64,000 nt of DNA from PALSA-607 sp036510735 (lineage in GTDB: Bacteria > Actinomycetota > Actinomycetes > Acidothermales > Acidothermaceae): NCBI GenBank assembly GCA_036510735.1, contig DATCDK010000225.1, forward strand, positions 4,952 to 68,951, read 5' to 3'. Position numbers and translations under genes: made by a program. The notes beneath the pieces are model-generated. The model searched no databases. It saw nothing but the letters and a program-made list of their open reading frames with translations, and was not told the DNA's origin. Positions 50,498 to 58,967 of the stretch are shown here, piece by piece (position 1 is the stretch's first letter; each line of letters starts with the position of its first letter).

Positions 50498-51546
50498 GCT
50501 GCACCCTGCTCGACGAGCTCTGCGGCCAAGGCATAGAGACGACCGACATCGGTGGTGTCGAGGTCGTGGAGTTGGTAGGTCGGCCTTGCGGCCGCGCGCA
50601 AGCGAGTACGCAGCCTGCGCTCGACCGCCAGCTGCAGCGCGTGATCGGCCGCTTCTATCGACAACCCTCCAGTGATCACGTCTCCCGCAGGTAAGCCTGC
50701 TGACTTGAGTCCACGCGCAAGCGCGGTGAGATCGATGGCTCCAGCACTGGCGGCCTTGAGCTCAGTCTTCGGCAATAACTGCTCGTGTACGCGGTTCACG
50801 AAGATGCCACCGACCGGAAGGTCGAACTCATGCAATTCGTTGATGCCGTCGAGCGTTTCTTGTACGGGCATCTCTTCAAGCATCGTGACGAGATGGACGA
50901 CGGTCTGCGGCGACCTGATGAGCCGCATGATGGATTCGGCTTGGCGGTTCACCGGGCCCACGCGCGCCAAGCTGGCGACTTCGCTGTTGACGTTGAGGAA
51001 TCGTGCGATGCGCCCGGTCGGTGGTGCGTCCATGACAACCGCGTCGTAGACGAACTCGTCGGTCGCGTCCGTTGATCGATCGCCCGGCGACGTCCGCGTT
51101 GATTTGTGTGTTGTCCGTCGTCGCGTTGCTTCGTAGACCTTGCCGGTAAGTAGCACGTCGCGAACGCCCGGTGCGATGGTGGTTGCGAAGTCGATGGCGC
51201 CGAGCCTTCGCAGTGCACGGCCGGCGCGACCGAGGTGGTAGTACATCTCGAGGTATTCGAGCAGGGCTTCCTCGGGATCGATCGCGAGTGCATAGACGAT
51301 GCCCCCGTCGTGCGCGACTGCCACGCGGCGTTCGGCGTACGGGAGCGGCGGACTGTCGAAGAGTCGCGCGAGGCCTTGGCGTCCTTCGCACTCGACGAGG
51401 AGGGTTCGCTTGCCCCCGGTTGCCAGGGCCAACGCGAGCGCAGCAGCGACGGTGGTTTTGCCGGTGCCGCCCTTGCCCGTGACGATGTGGAGGCGGACGC
51501 CGTCCCAGTCGCGATCGCGCCCGCTGTCGCCTCGCTGCACGTTCAC
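50494..51546 (-). CDS. ArsA/GET3-like anion-transporting ATPase, first of a pair
   Basis: 350 residues from GTG 51546; an adjacent GTG 51549 is equivalent, and the longer open frame upstream has no support. P-loop HIVTGKGGTGKTTVAAALAL, then LLVECEGRQGLARLFD and VVMDAPPTGRIARFLNV. Between about 180 and 205 there is a basic low-conservation insert (RRRTTHKSTRTSPGDRS). It is coupled to the second ATPase by ATGA and divergent from the DUF4177 gene, with only about 27 bp between starts. Confidence 0.92.
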   Translation of the reverse strand: MNVQRGDSGRDRDWDGVRLHIVTGKGGTGKTTVAAALALALATGGKRTLLVECEGRQGLARLFDSPPLPYAERRVAVAHDGGIVYALAIDPEEALLEYLEMYYHLGRAGRALRRLGAIDFATTIAPGVRDVLLTGKVYEATRRRTTHKSTRTSPGDRSTDATDEFVYDAVVMDAPPTGRIARFLNVNSEVASLARVGPVNRQAESIMRLIRSPQTVVHLVTMLEEMPVQETLDGINELHEFDLPVGGIFVNRVHEQLLPKTELKAASAGAIDLTALARGLKSAGLPAGDVITGGLSIEAADHALQLAVERRLRTRLRAAARPTYQLHDLDTTDVGRLYALAAELVEQGAA

Positions 51547-51573
51547 CACCCGAGCGTAGCTAAGCTCGCGATC

Positions 51574-51729
51574 ATGACTAAGTGGGAGTACGCGACTGTG
51601 CCATTGCTGGTGCACGCCACCAAGCAGATCCTCGACAACTGGGGCAGCGACGGGTGGGAGCTCGTGGCCATCGTGCCCGGGCCGAATTCCGAGCAGCTGG
51701 TGGCCTATATGAAGCGACCGGTCGAATGA
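51574..51729 (+). CDS. DUF4177 family small protein
   Basis: 51 residues from ATG 51574 (MTKWEYATVPLL). The pattern KQILDNWGSDGWELVAIVPGP followed by LVAYMKRP is typical of the small DUF4177/Rv3678A-type proteins. The stop overlaps the ridA start (ATGA), so the pair is translationally coupled, as in related actinobacteria. Function is unknown. Confidence 0.88.
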   Translation: MTKWEYATVPLLVHATKQILDNWGSDGWELVAIVPGPNSEQLVAYMKRPVE

Positions 51730-52241
51730 GCACCCCAGACCTGACCACGCCCGAGGATCGGCTCAGCGCGATGGGGCTCACGTTGCCTGCGGTCGCCGCG
51801 CCACTCGCTGCGTATGTACCGGCGCTGCGGTCGGGAAACTACGTGTATACGTCGGGTCAGCTGCCGACGGTTGACGGCGAGCTCGTCGCGGTCGGCAAGG
51901 TGGGCACCGGTGCCGGTGCGTCCGTATCGCCGGAGGAAGCGAACGCGGCGGCCCGCATCTGCGCGCTGAACGCGCTGGCTGCGCTGCGGGGCGTCGTCGG
52001 GGAGTTGTCCTCGGTGGTGCGCATCGTCAAGGTGCTCGGCTTCGTCGCCAGCGCGCCCGACTTCACCGCCCAGGCCCAGGTCATCAATGGGGCGAGCGAG
52101 CTACTGCTCGAGGTGTTCGGCACTGCCGGCCCGGACGCCGCCCCGATCGGCGCGCATGCGCGCAGTGCGATCGGCGTCGCCGTCCTGCCTCGAGACGCCC
52201 CCGTCGAAGTCGAACTCATTGCCGAGGTCACCCCCGCGTAG
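51726..52241 (+). CDS. RidA-family enamine/imine deaminase
   Basis: 171 residues from ATG 51726. RidA hallmarks: YVYTSGQLPTVDGELVAVGKVG, ARICALNALAALRGVVGELSSVVRIVKVLGFVASAPDF, and the C-terminal ARSAIGVAVLPRDAPVEVELIA, with the Arg-Ser/Ala substrate site and terminal Glu. It is the longer actinobacterial form of the family. Role: hydrolysis of reactive enamines from PLP enzymes. Downstream, dinB has its own SOS-controlled promoter. Confidence 0.94.
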   Translation: MSTPDLTTPEDRLSAMGLTLPAVAAPLAAYVPALRSGNYVYTSGQLPTVDGELVAVGKVGTGAGASVSPEEANAAARICALNALAALRGVVGELSSVVRIVKVLGFVASAPDFTAQAQVINGASELLLEVFGTAGPDAAPIGAHARSAIGVAVLPRDAPVEVELIAEVTPA

Positions 52242-52261
52242 GTCGAGCGGACTCTACCTAT

Positions 52262-52277
52262 TCGAACAGGTGTTCGA
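52262..52277 (+). promoter_or_regulatory. LexA (SOS) operator upstream of dinB
   Basis: TCGAAC-AGGT-GTTCGA is a perfect palindrome matching the actinobacterial SOS box TCGAAC-N4-GTTCGA. It lies 15 bp before the dinB ATG at 52293. The AGGA ribosome site overlaps its right flank, so LexA would block dinB transcription directly. Confidence 0.95.
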
Positions 52278-52292
52278 GTAGGATGACTGGGT

Positions 52293-53549
52293 ATGACGCC
52301 CGGCGGGCAGCCGACCATCCTGCACGCTGACCTCGACGCGTTCTATGCCTCGGTCGAGCAACTACTCGATCCGACCCTGCGAGGAATACCGATCGCCGTC
52401 GGCGGCGGAGTTGTGCTCGCGGCCTCTTACGAAGCGCGCGCGTTCGGCGTCACCGGTGGCATGTCGGGCCGGCGAGCTCGCCAACTGTGTCCGGCTCTGC
52501 GGTTTGTCGGCGGCCACTTCCACGAGTACCAGCGCCTGGGCGATGAGGTCATGGCGGTGTTCCGCGACTTCACGCCGCTCGTCGAACGGATCTCCATTGA
52601 CGAGGCGTTCCTCGACGTCGCCGGCGCGATCACGTTGTTCGGCTCGCCGATCGGCATTGCGACGTCGATTCGGCGTCGGGTGAAGGACGAGATCGGCCTG
52701 CCCATCTCGATTGGCGTGGCTGGCACCAAGCACCTGGCGAAGATCGCGTCACAGGTCGCCAAGCCCGACGGGCTGGTCGTCGTCCCGATCGGGCAGGAGC
52801 GGGAGTTCCTCAACCCGCTTCCGGTCGGACTCATCTGGGGCGTCGGCGCCGTCACACGCACCCGCCTGGCCGGCGTCGGAGTACGCACGATCGGCGAGCT
52901 CGCCGAGACGCCGAACTCCTACCTGCGACATCTGCTCGGCAGCGCGGCGGGCGACAAGCTTTCGTCGCTGGCGACCAACGTCGATCCGCGTCGCATTCAA
53001 ACGACTCGGTCCGCGCATTCCGTCGGCGCGCAAGCAGCACTTGGACGTCGAGTGGTGACGCCCGATCTCACCCGCACGACCCTCGGCTACCTCGCGGACC
53101 GGGTCGGCGGTCGGCTGCGAGCTGCTGGAGTGGCCGGTCGCACGATCACGGTTCGGGTGCGTTTCGCCGACCTGCGCGCAGTGACGCGATCGATCACCGT
53201 TCCGGCTGCACTGTCGGCGACGCTGACGTTGACGGAGGTCGCGACTGCGCTTGCCGACGTGGCTCTCGCAGATCACCCCCACGAACGCGAGATCACGCTG
53301 CTCGCCATCTCGGTGTCGCAGCTGGTCGATCAGGCGTCCCTGCAATTGGAGTTGCCGCTGGAGTTGCAAGATAGTGAGCGCCGGCCGGGCACGCGCACCG
53401 GTGCCGCGCGCTGGGTCGTCGACCGGTCGGTCGACTTGATCCGGTCGCGCTTCGGACGTGACGCCATCGGCTACGCAAGCGTGAAGTTCGCGGACGTCGG
53501 TCATGTGCCGGACGGATTCAGAGAACTCGCAGAGCACGCACCGGAGTGA
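52293..53549 (+). CDS. dinB: DNA polymerase IV (Y-family translesion polymerase)
   Basis: 418 residues. Catalytic acidic residues are in LHADLDAFYASVEQ and RISIDEAFLDV. The fingers have SYEARAFGVTGGMSGRRARQLCP (the Y-x-A-R and steric-gate region FY). Then come SIGVAGTKHLAKIAS, a helix-hairpin-helix (LIWGVGAVTRTRLAGVGVRTIGELA) and the little-finger domain (about 240-360). A beta-clamp-binding peptide may be QLELPL near 350. It copies past damaged template with low fidelity. The perfect LexA box upstream places it in the SOS regulon. Confidence 0.96.
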   Translation: MTPGGQPTILHADLDAFYASVEQLLDPTLRGIPIAVGGGVVLAASYEARAFGVTGGMSGRRARQLCPALRFVGGHFHEYQRLGDEVMAVFRDFTPLVERISIDEAFLDVAGAITLFGSPIGIATSIRRRVKDEIGLPISIGVAGTKHLAKIASQVAKPDGLVVVPIGQEREFLNPLPVGLIWGVGAVTRTRLAGVGVRTIGELAETPNSYLRHLLGSAAGDKLSSLATNVDPRRIQTTRSAHSVGAQAALGRRVVTPDLTRTTLGYLADRVGGRLRAAGVAGRTITVRVRFADLRAVTRSITVPAALSATLTLTEVATALADVALADHPHEREITLLAISVSQLVDQASLQLELPLELQDSERRPGTRTGAARWVVDRSVDLIRSRFGRDAIGYASVKFADVGHVPDGFRELAEHAPE

Positions 53550-53561
53550 GACTCTCGATGT

Positions 53562-53939
53562 ATGAAGATCCGCATCAGGTGCGTGATGGCGACGGCGCTG
53601 GTCGTGCTCGGCGTGAGTGCATGCGGCCCCGACCACCACCAGGCCGTGAACTTCACCGGCGCCTGACTCACGCCGGACAAGGGTGAGATCAAAGGAATCC
53701 TGACCACGCTCGGCGGGCCCGGTTCGAGCCCCGAACCCGTACAGGGCTCGGTCGATGTCTCCACCGTCGGGGGCCACGACTACGGCACCGTCTCGCCCGG
53801 GCCCGCGTGGAACTTCGAACTGAAGCCGGGCGCGTACAGAGTGCAAGCGACCGTGAACAGAGTGGCGTGCGAGCCGGTGGTGGTGAAGGTCGTCAAAGGG
53901 ACAGTCCAAGACATCGACATCGTCTGCCCGAACGAATAG
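53562..53939 (+). pseudogene. Lipoprotein gene interrupted by one in-frame TGA
   Basis: The frame from ATG 53562 encodes a signal peptide with lipobox LGVSAC, then 13 residues, and then TGA at codon 35 (53664-53666). The same frame continues without interruption for 90 more codons to TAG 53937, with normal protein-like content (NFELKPGAYRVQATVNR, two Cys, beta-rich C-terminus). The most likely ancestor codon is TGG. The gene follows dinB by 12 bp. It is probably a recently inactivated small lipoprotein. Sequencing error or recoding are alternatives. Confidence 0.75.
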
Positions 53940-53957
53940 TGCTAGCGACGCCACAGA

Positions 53958-54305
53958 CTATTCAGGCTTCGGATGCCAGATGCCGAACCGGTTGCCCATC
54001 GGGTCGACGAGGTGGGCGAAGTAAAGCTGCCCGTTGTCGGTGAACGGAATCGCGATGGTGGCTCCCAGAGCGACGGCCTGATCGATCGACGCCTGCACGT
54101 CCTCGACGTGGACATAGAAGATCGCCCAGTTGGCGCCACCAATATCGGAGGAGTCCCAGAGACCGCCTTCGCCGCCTTGCACCATGGCGTACTTTGCTGG
54201 TCCCTCGGGTGGGCCGATCTCCCACGCGAACAGATCCGAGTAAAACGCGGTCGATGCCGCAGCATCGGGTGTACCGATCTCGAAGTAGTCGACTGTGTTC
54301 GCCAT
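53958..54305 (-). CDS. VOC-family (glyoxalase/bleomycin-resistance-like) protein
   Basis: 115 residues making one vicinal-oxygen-chelate unit. VDYFEIGTPDAAASTAFYSDLFAWEI opens the fold, IFYVHVEDVQASIDQAVALGATI forms the second motif, and LVDPMGNRFGIWHP is the conserved end with the metal-binding or structural region. Likely acts as a dimer; enzyme or binding role is unknown. It converges with the broken lipoprotein gene. Confidence 0.92.
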   Translation of the reverse strand: MANTVDYFEIGTPDAAASTAFYSDLFAWEIGPPEGPAKYAMVQGGEGGLWDSSDIGGANWAIFYVHVEDVQASIDQAVALGATIAIPFTDNGQLYFAHLVDPMGNRFGIWHPKPE

Positions 54306-54581
54306 GCCAGCCTCCGTGCCGGTGTGAGAAGTCCGCTAACGCGAACCTGGCGGCAGCGTAGCTACCCCGACTGACAAAATGCCGCGTCTTGCGAGTGCGC
54401 ACTACGACAACTGGTGGCGTATTTGGGCATCACGGCCCGCTCGCGAAATGCGATCATTTTTGCCGAGTTGAGGACGTTGTCCGCGCGGCCGCGAAGCACC
54501 CGATCGCCGGCTGTTCGGGACCGCGTGGGGGTGTGCGCGGATGCCGAATCTCGACTGTCGTTCGCGCCGGTGTGGGTTCAG
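54306..54581. other. Intergenic region without recognised content
   Basis: These 276 bp separate the VOC gene start from the end of the propeller lipoprotein gene. Overlapping ORFs here have no protein character. No RNA gene, repeat or clear hairpin was seen. A VOC promoter should lie near its right-to-left start at 54305. Confidence 0.6.
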
Positions 54582-55616
54582 CTATTTTGCCCAAGCAGCA
54601 TCGACGAGGTGCGGATCGAGCGCGATCGCTGCACCGTCGGCCACCAGGTAGACCCGGTCGCATCGGCTGATCAACATCGCGCTCGCGTCGCCGGCGGGGT
54701 GAATGTTCGCGTCCAGACAGGCGTATTGGGGCAGTGCAACGTCGGCGCTGGTGCGCGCACCCGTCACTGGATCGACTGTCTTGAGGGCGCCGTTTGGGGG
54801 GCAGTCCACGACCACGGCGAACTGACCGGATGTCCCGAGCCAGCTCGCGCCATCGGGCACGCACTGCTCGCTGGGGTTGCCCGACCAGGTCGGGGCGGTG
54901 GGCGCTTGGGTCGCGTCGCTGGCAGTGTCGAGGGTTGATGGCTCGCCGCCGATACCGGCGCCAGTCTGGCTGCCCGCGATGTAGCTCAGTCTTCGTCCGT
55001 CCGGCGCGAAGGACAGGCTCATCATCTCGTTGACATCAACGTCGTCAACTGGCCACGACCGGGTCGGGCTCGCGTGTCCGGGCATCGCCATGATCCTGAT
55101 CTCAGCAGGTGTCGCGCTTGGCTGGACTTGCATCAAAGCGATCGCAACGCGGGTGCCATCGGGGCTGACGGCAAGTCCGCTGATAGGTCCCGACTGCGGG
55201 AACGTCGGACCGAACGGGGTTACCGCACCCGACGTAGCGACGAATGCGAGCCGGGCCGCTGGTAGCGATTCGCCGTTGCCTGGCGCCGGCGCGTAGGACA
55301 CCACCCACCCGCCGCGGGCAGATGCGATCAGCGACGGCCCCTGTGGCACGGTCGCGATCGACAATGTGTGCAGCACCACTGCCGACCCGAGGTCCTCGAT
55401 GCGAAACCGGCCGCTGTCGTCGATCGCCAGCACCACCCCAGACGCCGATGTGCCGAATGAGTGCAGCCCGGACGGGGCGACTTCGTGCGCGGTACCGGAG
55501 GAGGCTGCTGTCACCGGATGCGACCCTGACGTGCAGCCCGCAACCAACATCGATAGGGCGACGGTGGCGCTGGCAAGCACGATCGCTGACTGCCTTGTTT
55601 GTCGCAACATCCGCAT
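54582..55616 (-). CDS. Lipoprotein with WD40/TolB-like beta-propeller
   Basis: 344 residues from ATG 55616; ATG 55610 is also possible. The lipobox is SMLVAGC. The mature part repeats propeller-like blades: LAVSPDGTRVAIAL, LSFAPDGRRLSYIAG, VLAIDDSGRFRIEDLG. Two Cys-containing loops may form disulfides. It follows the larger sialidase-like lipoprotein with an 8-bp gap, so both are probably made together. Role is probably ligand binding at the cell surface, with no enzymatic motif. Confidence 0.78.
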   Translation of the reverse strand: MRMLRQTRQSAIVLASATVALSMLVAGCTSGSHPVTAASSGTAHEVAPSGLHSFGTSASGVVLAIDDSGRFRIEDLGSAVVLHTLSIATVPQGPSLIASARGGWVVSYAPAPGNGESLPAARLAFVATSGAVTPFGPTFPQSGPISGLAVSPDGTRVAIALMQVQPSATPAEIRIMAMPGHASPTRSWPVDDVDVNEMMSLSFAPDGRRLSYIAGSQTGAGIGGEPSTLDTASDATQAPTAPTWSGNPSEQCVPDGASWLGTSGQFAVVVDCPPNGALKTVDPVTGARTSADVALPQYACLDANIHPAGDASAMLISRCDRVYLVADGAAIALDPHLVDAAWAK

Positions 55617-55624
55617 CGGATGGC

Positions 55625-57799
55625 TCAGCAGCTGAGCTCGGCGAGTGCAACATGATGAGCGGTCGTGTTGGTGCTGTCGTTTCCCGAGGCGAGCCACCAG
55701 AGCTGGTCGCCGATGGCGCGCGGACCGCCGTAGAAGACGGAGTCCTGGTTGGTGGTGTCGGGGGTTCGGACGTCACACCAGGTGGTCGCGCCCGGGCGTA
55801 ACAGCATCCACGGGTCGGTGATGTCCTCGCTCATCGCGAGCAACGATCCGCCAGGTAGGCCGATGACGGCACCGTCGTAGCCGTCGCCAACTGGTCGGTT
55901 GGGCACTGGCGGAATTTCGATGTCGGCCCATGTTCGACCGCCATCGGTGGACCGTTCAACGGTGAACGTTGAGGAGCTGTCGACCAGAACCTCAGACCCG
56001 TCGGCCGCGGTGAGTAGCTGCGCCGGCCAACAAGCATCGAGGTTCTCATCGAGAGACGTGAGCGCCCAGTGATGGCCGCCGTCGGTCGAGGCAATGACCG
56101 GTTGGTATCCACCGTTCTTGGCACAGTTTCCTGGTTGGAACGAGCCGAAGGTGATGCATGGTCCGCTGGTGGGGCAGGTCAGGTTCGTTCCGCGCCAACT
56201 AACGCCTGCGTCGCTGCTTGTTTCCACCACCGGCGCCGGGTCGGTCGTCCCGCTAGGAGTGAAGAGCACTGTTACGGCGTCGCCTACATAACGGAACCCG
56301 CCGAAGCCGTCGGGTCTTACGCCTCGCGGAGTTGGCACCGGCGTCCAACTCTTCCCACCGTCGCGGGTGAGGAGTGCAACGTCGGCCTCCAGCGGTTCTT
56401 GATCGGGTGGCTGGACACCGAACCCAGCCACCACGGCTGGCGCACCGGCGATTCCGTTTCCGAGCAGTGCCAGCGTGTCGCAGGTCAGCTCTGTGTCGCT
56501 TTCGCCGGGTGACGGCGGGAATCCCATCGCCGTCAGCGCAGCTTGTGCCGCCTTACCCGTCGGGATCGTGGTCGTGCGGCCATCCACGTCGATTGCGATC
56601 GCGCCGCCTTTGCACCACGCAGTCGTGGAGGGCGTCGCTGGATTGGCGGTGATGGGTTGCGACCCGTCGATTGCCTGCGCACTCCAGCTGGCGCTGTTGA
56701 TGCTCGCGAACGTTGGTGCGGCGGTGATAGTAAGTGCGCCGAGCCCGAAGTACGCCAGCGTCGCTTCCGCTTTACCGAGCGACTGGAACTGCACTGCGGG
56801 ACCGGCCGCGGGCGCGGGTATTACTTGGAGCTGATAGGCGAAAGGCTGCCCGGCAGCACCAATCGAGGCTATCGGCGCAAACCCTGTGATCGTGATGTCG
56901 TCACCGGGCAAGGCGTGAGCAGGGGAAACAGTCAGTTGCGCGCACGAGTCGGCGGTGCGACACCAACTCGGCGCATCCGCCGCGGGGACGTCCAACCGAA
57001 AGTTTGTGGTCGCCTCCGCGCCGCCAAGACCACAGGCGTGGGCTTCCTGCAAGCATTGGACGCCGATCGAGTACGTGCCCGACACCAGTGGCACGACACG
57101 CGGCGGATACGCCGTCACCCACGGCGCTTGCGGTACGACCATCGTGGTGCGAAACGTAGTCGGCGACAGCCAGTCCAACGTTTCCCCAGTATCGGACAGG
57201 CCGCCAGGGCACCCGTCCCAACACAGCGACACACCGCCCGGCCGCGGCGATAGTGGGGTAGTGAGTGTGCCGGTGAGGGCCACCGTTGTACCGGGCGGCC
57301 CCGAGGCGGGGGAGGCGGTGAGCTGCAACCCTGGCGTCGTGGGACTTGCCGGCGCCACGTCGGTCGGCGGCGATAACACCTGTTCGAGCACGATGGCGTA
57401 GTTGCCGCCGGAGACCCCGCCAACCTGCAGGCACTGCGAAAACCGCCCTGTCACCGATTGCTGCAACGCCAAGCCCGACTGCGGGCAGCCGACCCCGGAC
57501 CATTGCGGAAGCGCAACGGAATTCATGTCGACAGATGCCGGACCGGATCCGGTCATCGTCGGCGACCCGACTGGTGATTTGACGGCCGACGCGACGGGGG
57601 TGGGGGATGCAACGGTCGAGGGATTCGTGCTTGGCGAGGACGGCGGCTGCGAAGGCGCCGCGCTGCGCTGTGCGGCTGGCGGTGGTTGCGGGCTGCACGC
57701 GCTCAGCGCCAAACAGCTGACCATGAGCGGCACAAGTCCGAACCAAAGTAGTCTGCGACGCGCCACAGCGAGAGCTCCCCCGCGGGCTCCAACATCCAT
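55625..57799 (-). CDS. Lipoprotein with BNR/sortilin-type propeller repeats
   Basis: 724 residues. The lipobox is LALSAC (Cys about 35), followed by a Pro/Ser/Thr linker (about 36-85). Residues about 100-300 are beta-sandwich-like with many Cys residues. The C-terminal half contains BNR/Asp-box-type repeats (LTRDGGKSWTPVP, SSDAGVSWRGT, STDGGHHWALTS, STDGGRTWADI), the S-x-D-x-G-x-x-W pattern of sialidases and sortilins. Catalytic sialidase residues are not identified, so binding rather than hydrolysis is favoured. It is the first gene of a two-gene unit with the smaller lipoprotein. Confidence 0.82.
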   Translation of the reverse strand: MDVGARGGALAVARRRLLWFGLVPLMVSCLALSACSPQPPPAAQRSAAPSQPPSSPSTNPSTVASPTPVASAVKSPVGSPTMTGSGPASVDMNSVALPQWSGVGCPQSGLALQQSVTGRFSQCLQVGGVSGGNYAIVLEQVLSPPTDVAPASPTTPGLQLTASPASGPPGTTVALTGTLTTPLSPRPGGVSLCWDGCPGGLSDTGETLDWLSPTTFRTTMVVPQAPWVTAYPPRVVPLVSGTYSIGVQCLQEAHACGLGGAEATTNFRLDVPAADAPSWCRTADSCAQLTVSPAHALPGDDITITGFAPIASIGAAGQPFAYQLQVIPAPAAGPAVQFQSLGKAEATLAYFGLGALTITAAPTFASINSASWSAQAIDGSQPITANPATPSTTAWCKGGAIAIDVDGRTTTIPTGKAAQAALTAMGFPPSPGESDTELTCDTLALLGNGIAGAPAVVAGFGVQPPDQEPLEADVALLTRDGGKSWTPVPTPRGVRPDGFGGFRYVGDAVTVLFTPSGTTDPAPVVETSSDAGVSWRGTNLTCPTSGPCITFGSFQPGNCAKNGGYQPVIASTDGGHHWALTSLDENLDACWPAQLLTAADGSEVLVDSSSTFTVERSTDGGRTWADIEIPPVPNRPVGDGYDGAVIGLPGGSLLAMSEDITDPWMLLRPGATTWCDVRTPDTTNQDSVFYGGPRAIGDQLWWLASGNDSTNTTAHHVALAELSC

Positions 57800-57918
57800 G
57801 CCATGAGGACGCTACAGGCCGACTGGCGGTTGGCCCAACGACCAAAATGGATCAATAGATGCGCACTACTCTGCCGCGTTGACGGTCGATGGTTGTGTCG
57901 GGCGGCCTACGTCAGAAG

Positions 57919-57936
57919 CGCGTTCACGTGAACGCG
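57919..57936. promoter_or_regulatory. 18-bp perfect palindrome in a 515-bp intergenic region
   Basis: CGCGTTCACGTGAACGCG is a perfect palindrome 120 bp upstream of the BNR lipoprotein start. A further half-site (CGCGTTCACG) lies about 12 bp to the right. It looks like an operator for a dimeric regulator. The rest of 57800-58314 contains no recognisable gene. Confidence 0.55.
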
Positions 57937-58314
57937 TTGCTCTTGCCGCGTTCACGCGCGTTCGGTCGTGCCGAGTAGCGGATGTATCCACGGCGGAGGC
58001 GAGTCATACTTTCGACTTGGTCGAACGTCGCGAGAACCCATGGCGCGCGCCAGCCGAGGCTCTCGTTCTGTCTTATGTCGCCGACCGGTGGCGCTTCGGG
58101 GTGTACAGCGCCGTTAGGCATTCTGGACGGCTCTTCGGACCTTCCCGCGGACGTTGATCCGGCAGCGGCCCAACGGCAGCCAATCGACTTGGTGGAGACG
58201 TCGACGGGGCTGACCTACTCCGCGGCGTGGCAGCAAGACAGGCCAGGCCGCGGATTGCGCCTTCAGTGCGATGGTTCGCCGACCGCCGTCGGTGGATCCC
58301 GTTACCGTGTCGCC

Positions 58315-58923
58315 ATGCCGAGCGCCGAGTTGCAGGAGTTGGTTGTTGCGGATGCCGACGCGCTGCGCACGTGGTTGTTGGCACACCACGCCACGTCTGC
58401 TGGGGTGTGGCTCGCGCTCACAAAGAAGGGCGGCAGGCGTACGACGTTGACCTGGCAGCAGGCGGTCGACGAGGCGCTGTGCGTGGGCTGGATTGACGGG
58501 CAGGCGCGCAAGCGTGACGACGAAACGTCTCTGATCCGGTTCACCCCACGTGGGCCTCGCAGTTCGTGGTCTGAGCGCAACGTCGGTCACGTCGCGCGAC
58601 TGGAGAGAGAGGGCCGGATGCTGCCCGCCGGCCGAGCGGCGGTTGAGGCGGCGAAGGCCGACGGGCGGTGGCAGGCTGCGTACGCACCGCAGTCAGCGGC
58701 CGAGATGCCTGCCGAACTGGTGGCTGCGATCGCCGCTAACCCGGCCGCTCAGGCGATGTTTGACGTGCTGACGAAGAGCAACCGGTATGCCCTCATTTAC
58801 CGCCTTGGCTCGGTGAAGCGACCAGAGACGCGCGAGCGCAAGATCGGCGAGTTCGTCGCCATGCTCGCCCGCCACGAGACGATTCATTCGCAGACCGCGA
58901 GGCCCGCGCACCCGCTCCGATGA
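58315..58923 (+). CDS. YdeI/OmpD-associated family protein
   Basis: 202 residues from ATG 58315; the open frame extends 111 codons upstream but without protein character. Family blocks: LRTWLLAHHATSAGVWLALTKK, WQQAVDEALCVGWIDGQARKRDD, and FTPRGPRSSWSERNVGHVARLEREGRM. A DUF1905/YdeI-like C-terminal region has YRLGSVKRPETRERKIGEFVAMLARHE. Cytoplasmic; function is not established, although members are linked to stress and antimicrobial-peptide resistance. No clear ribosome site, so translation may be leaderless. Confidence 0.9.
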   Translation: MPSAELQELVVADADALRTWLLAHHATSAGVWLALTKKGGRRTTLTWQQAVDEALCVGWIDGQARKRDDETSLIRFTPRGPRSSWSERNVGHVARLEREGRMLPAGRAAVEAAKADGRWQAAYAPQSAAEMPAELVAAIAANPAAQAMFDVLTKSNRYALIYRLGSVKRPETRERKIGEFVAMLARHETIHSQTARPAHPLR

Positions 58924-58967
58924 TGTCTCGAGCATCGAGCGAACCGTCGGCAACTGCCGCCGAGCGG

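Noticed and set aside
49328..51546. True arsenite efflux ATPases
   Set aside because: No ArsB/ArsD/ArsR genes and no recognised arsenic-binding Cys set. Synteny matches the Rv3679/Rv3680 pair instead.
53664..53666. TGA as a selenocysteine codon
   Set aside because: The protein is a small lipoprotein of no selenoprotein family, and no SECIS-like hairpin directly follows the TGA. A nonsense mutation is simpler.
52749..53954. 401-codon open frame antisense to dinB
   Set aside because: Covers the catalytic gene, the LexA-controlled transcript and the broken lipoprotein. No protein character.
57982..58314. N-terminal extension of the YdeI-family protein
   Set aside because: The 111 upstream codons have no family similarity and the homologous region begins at ATG 58315.
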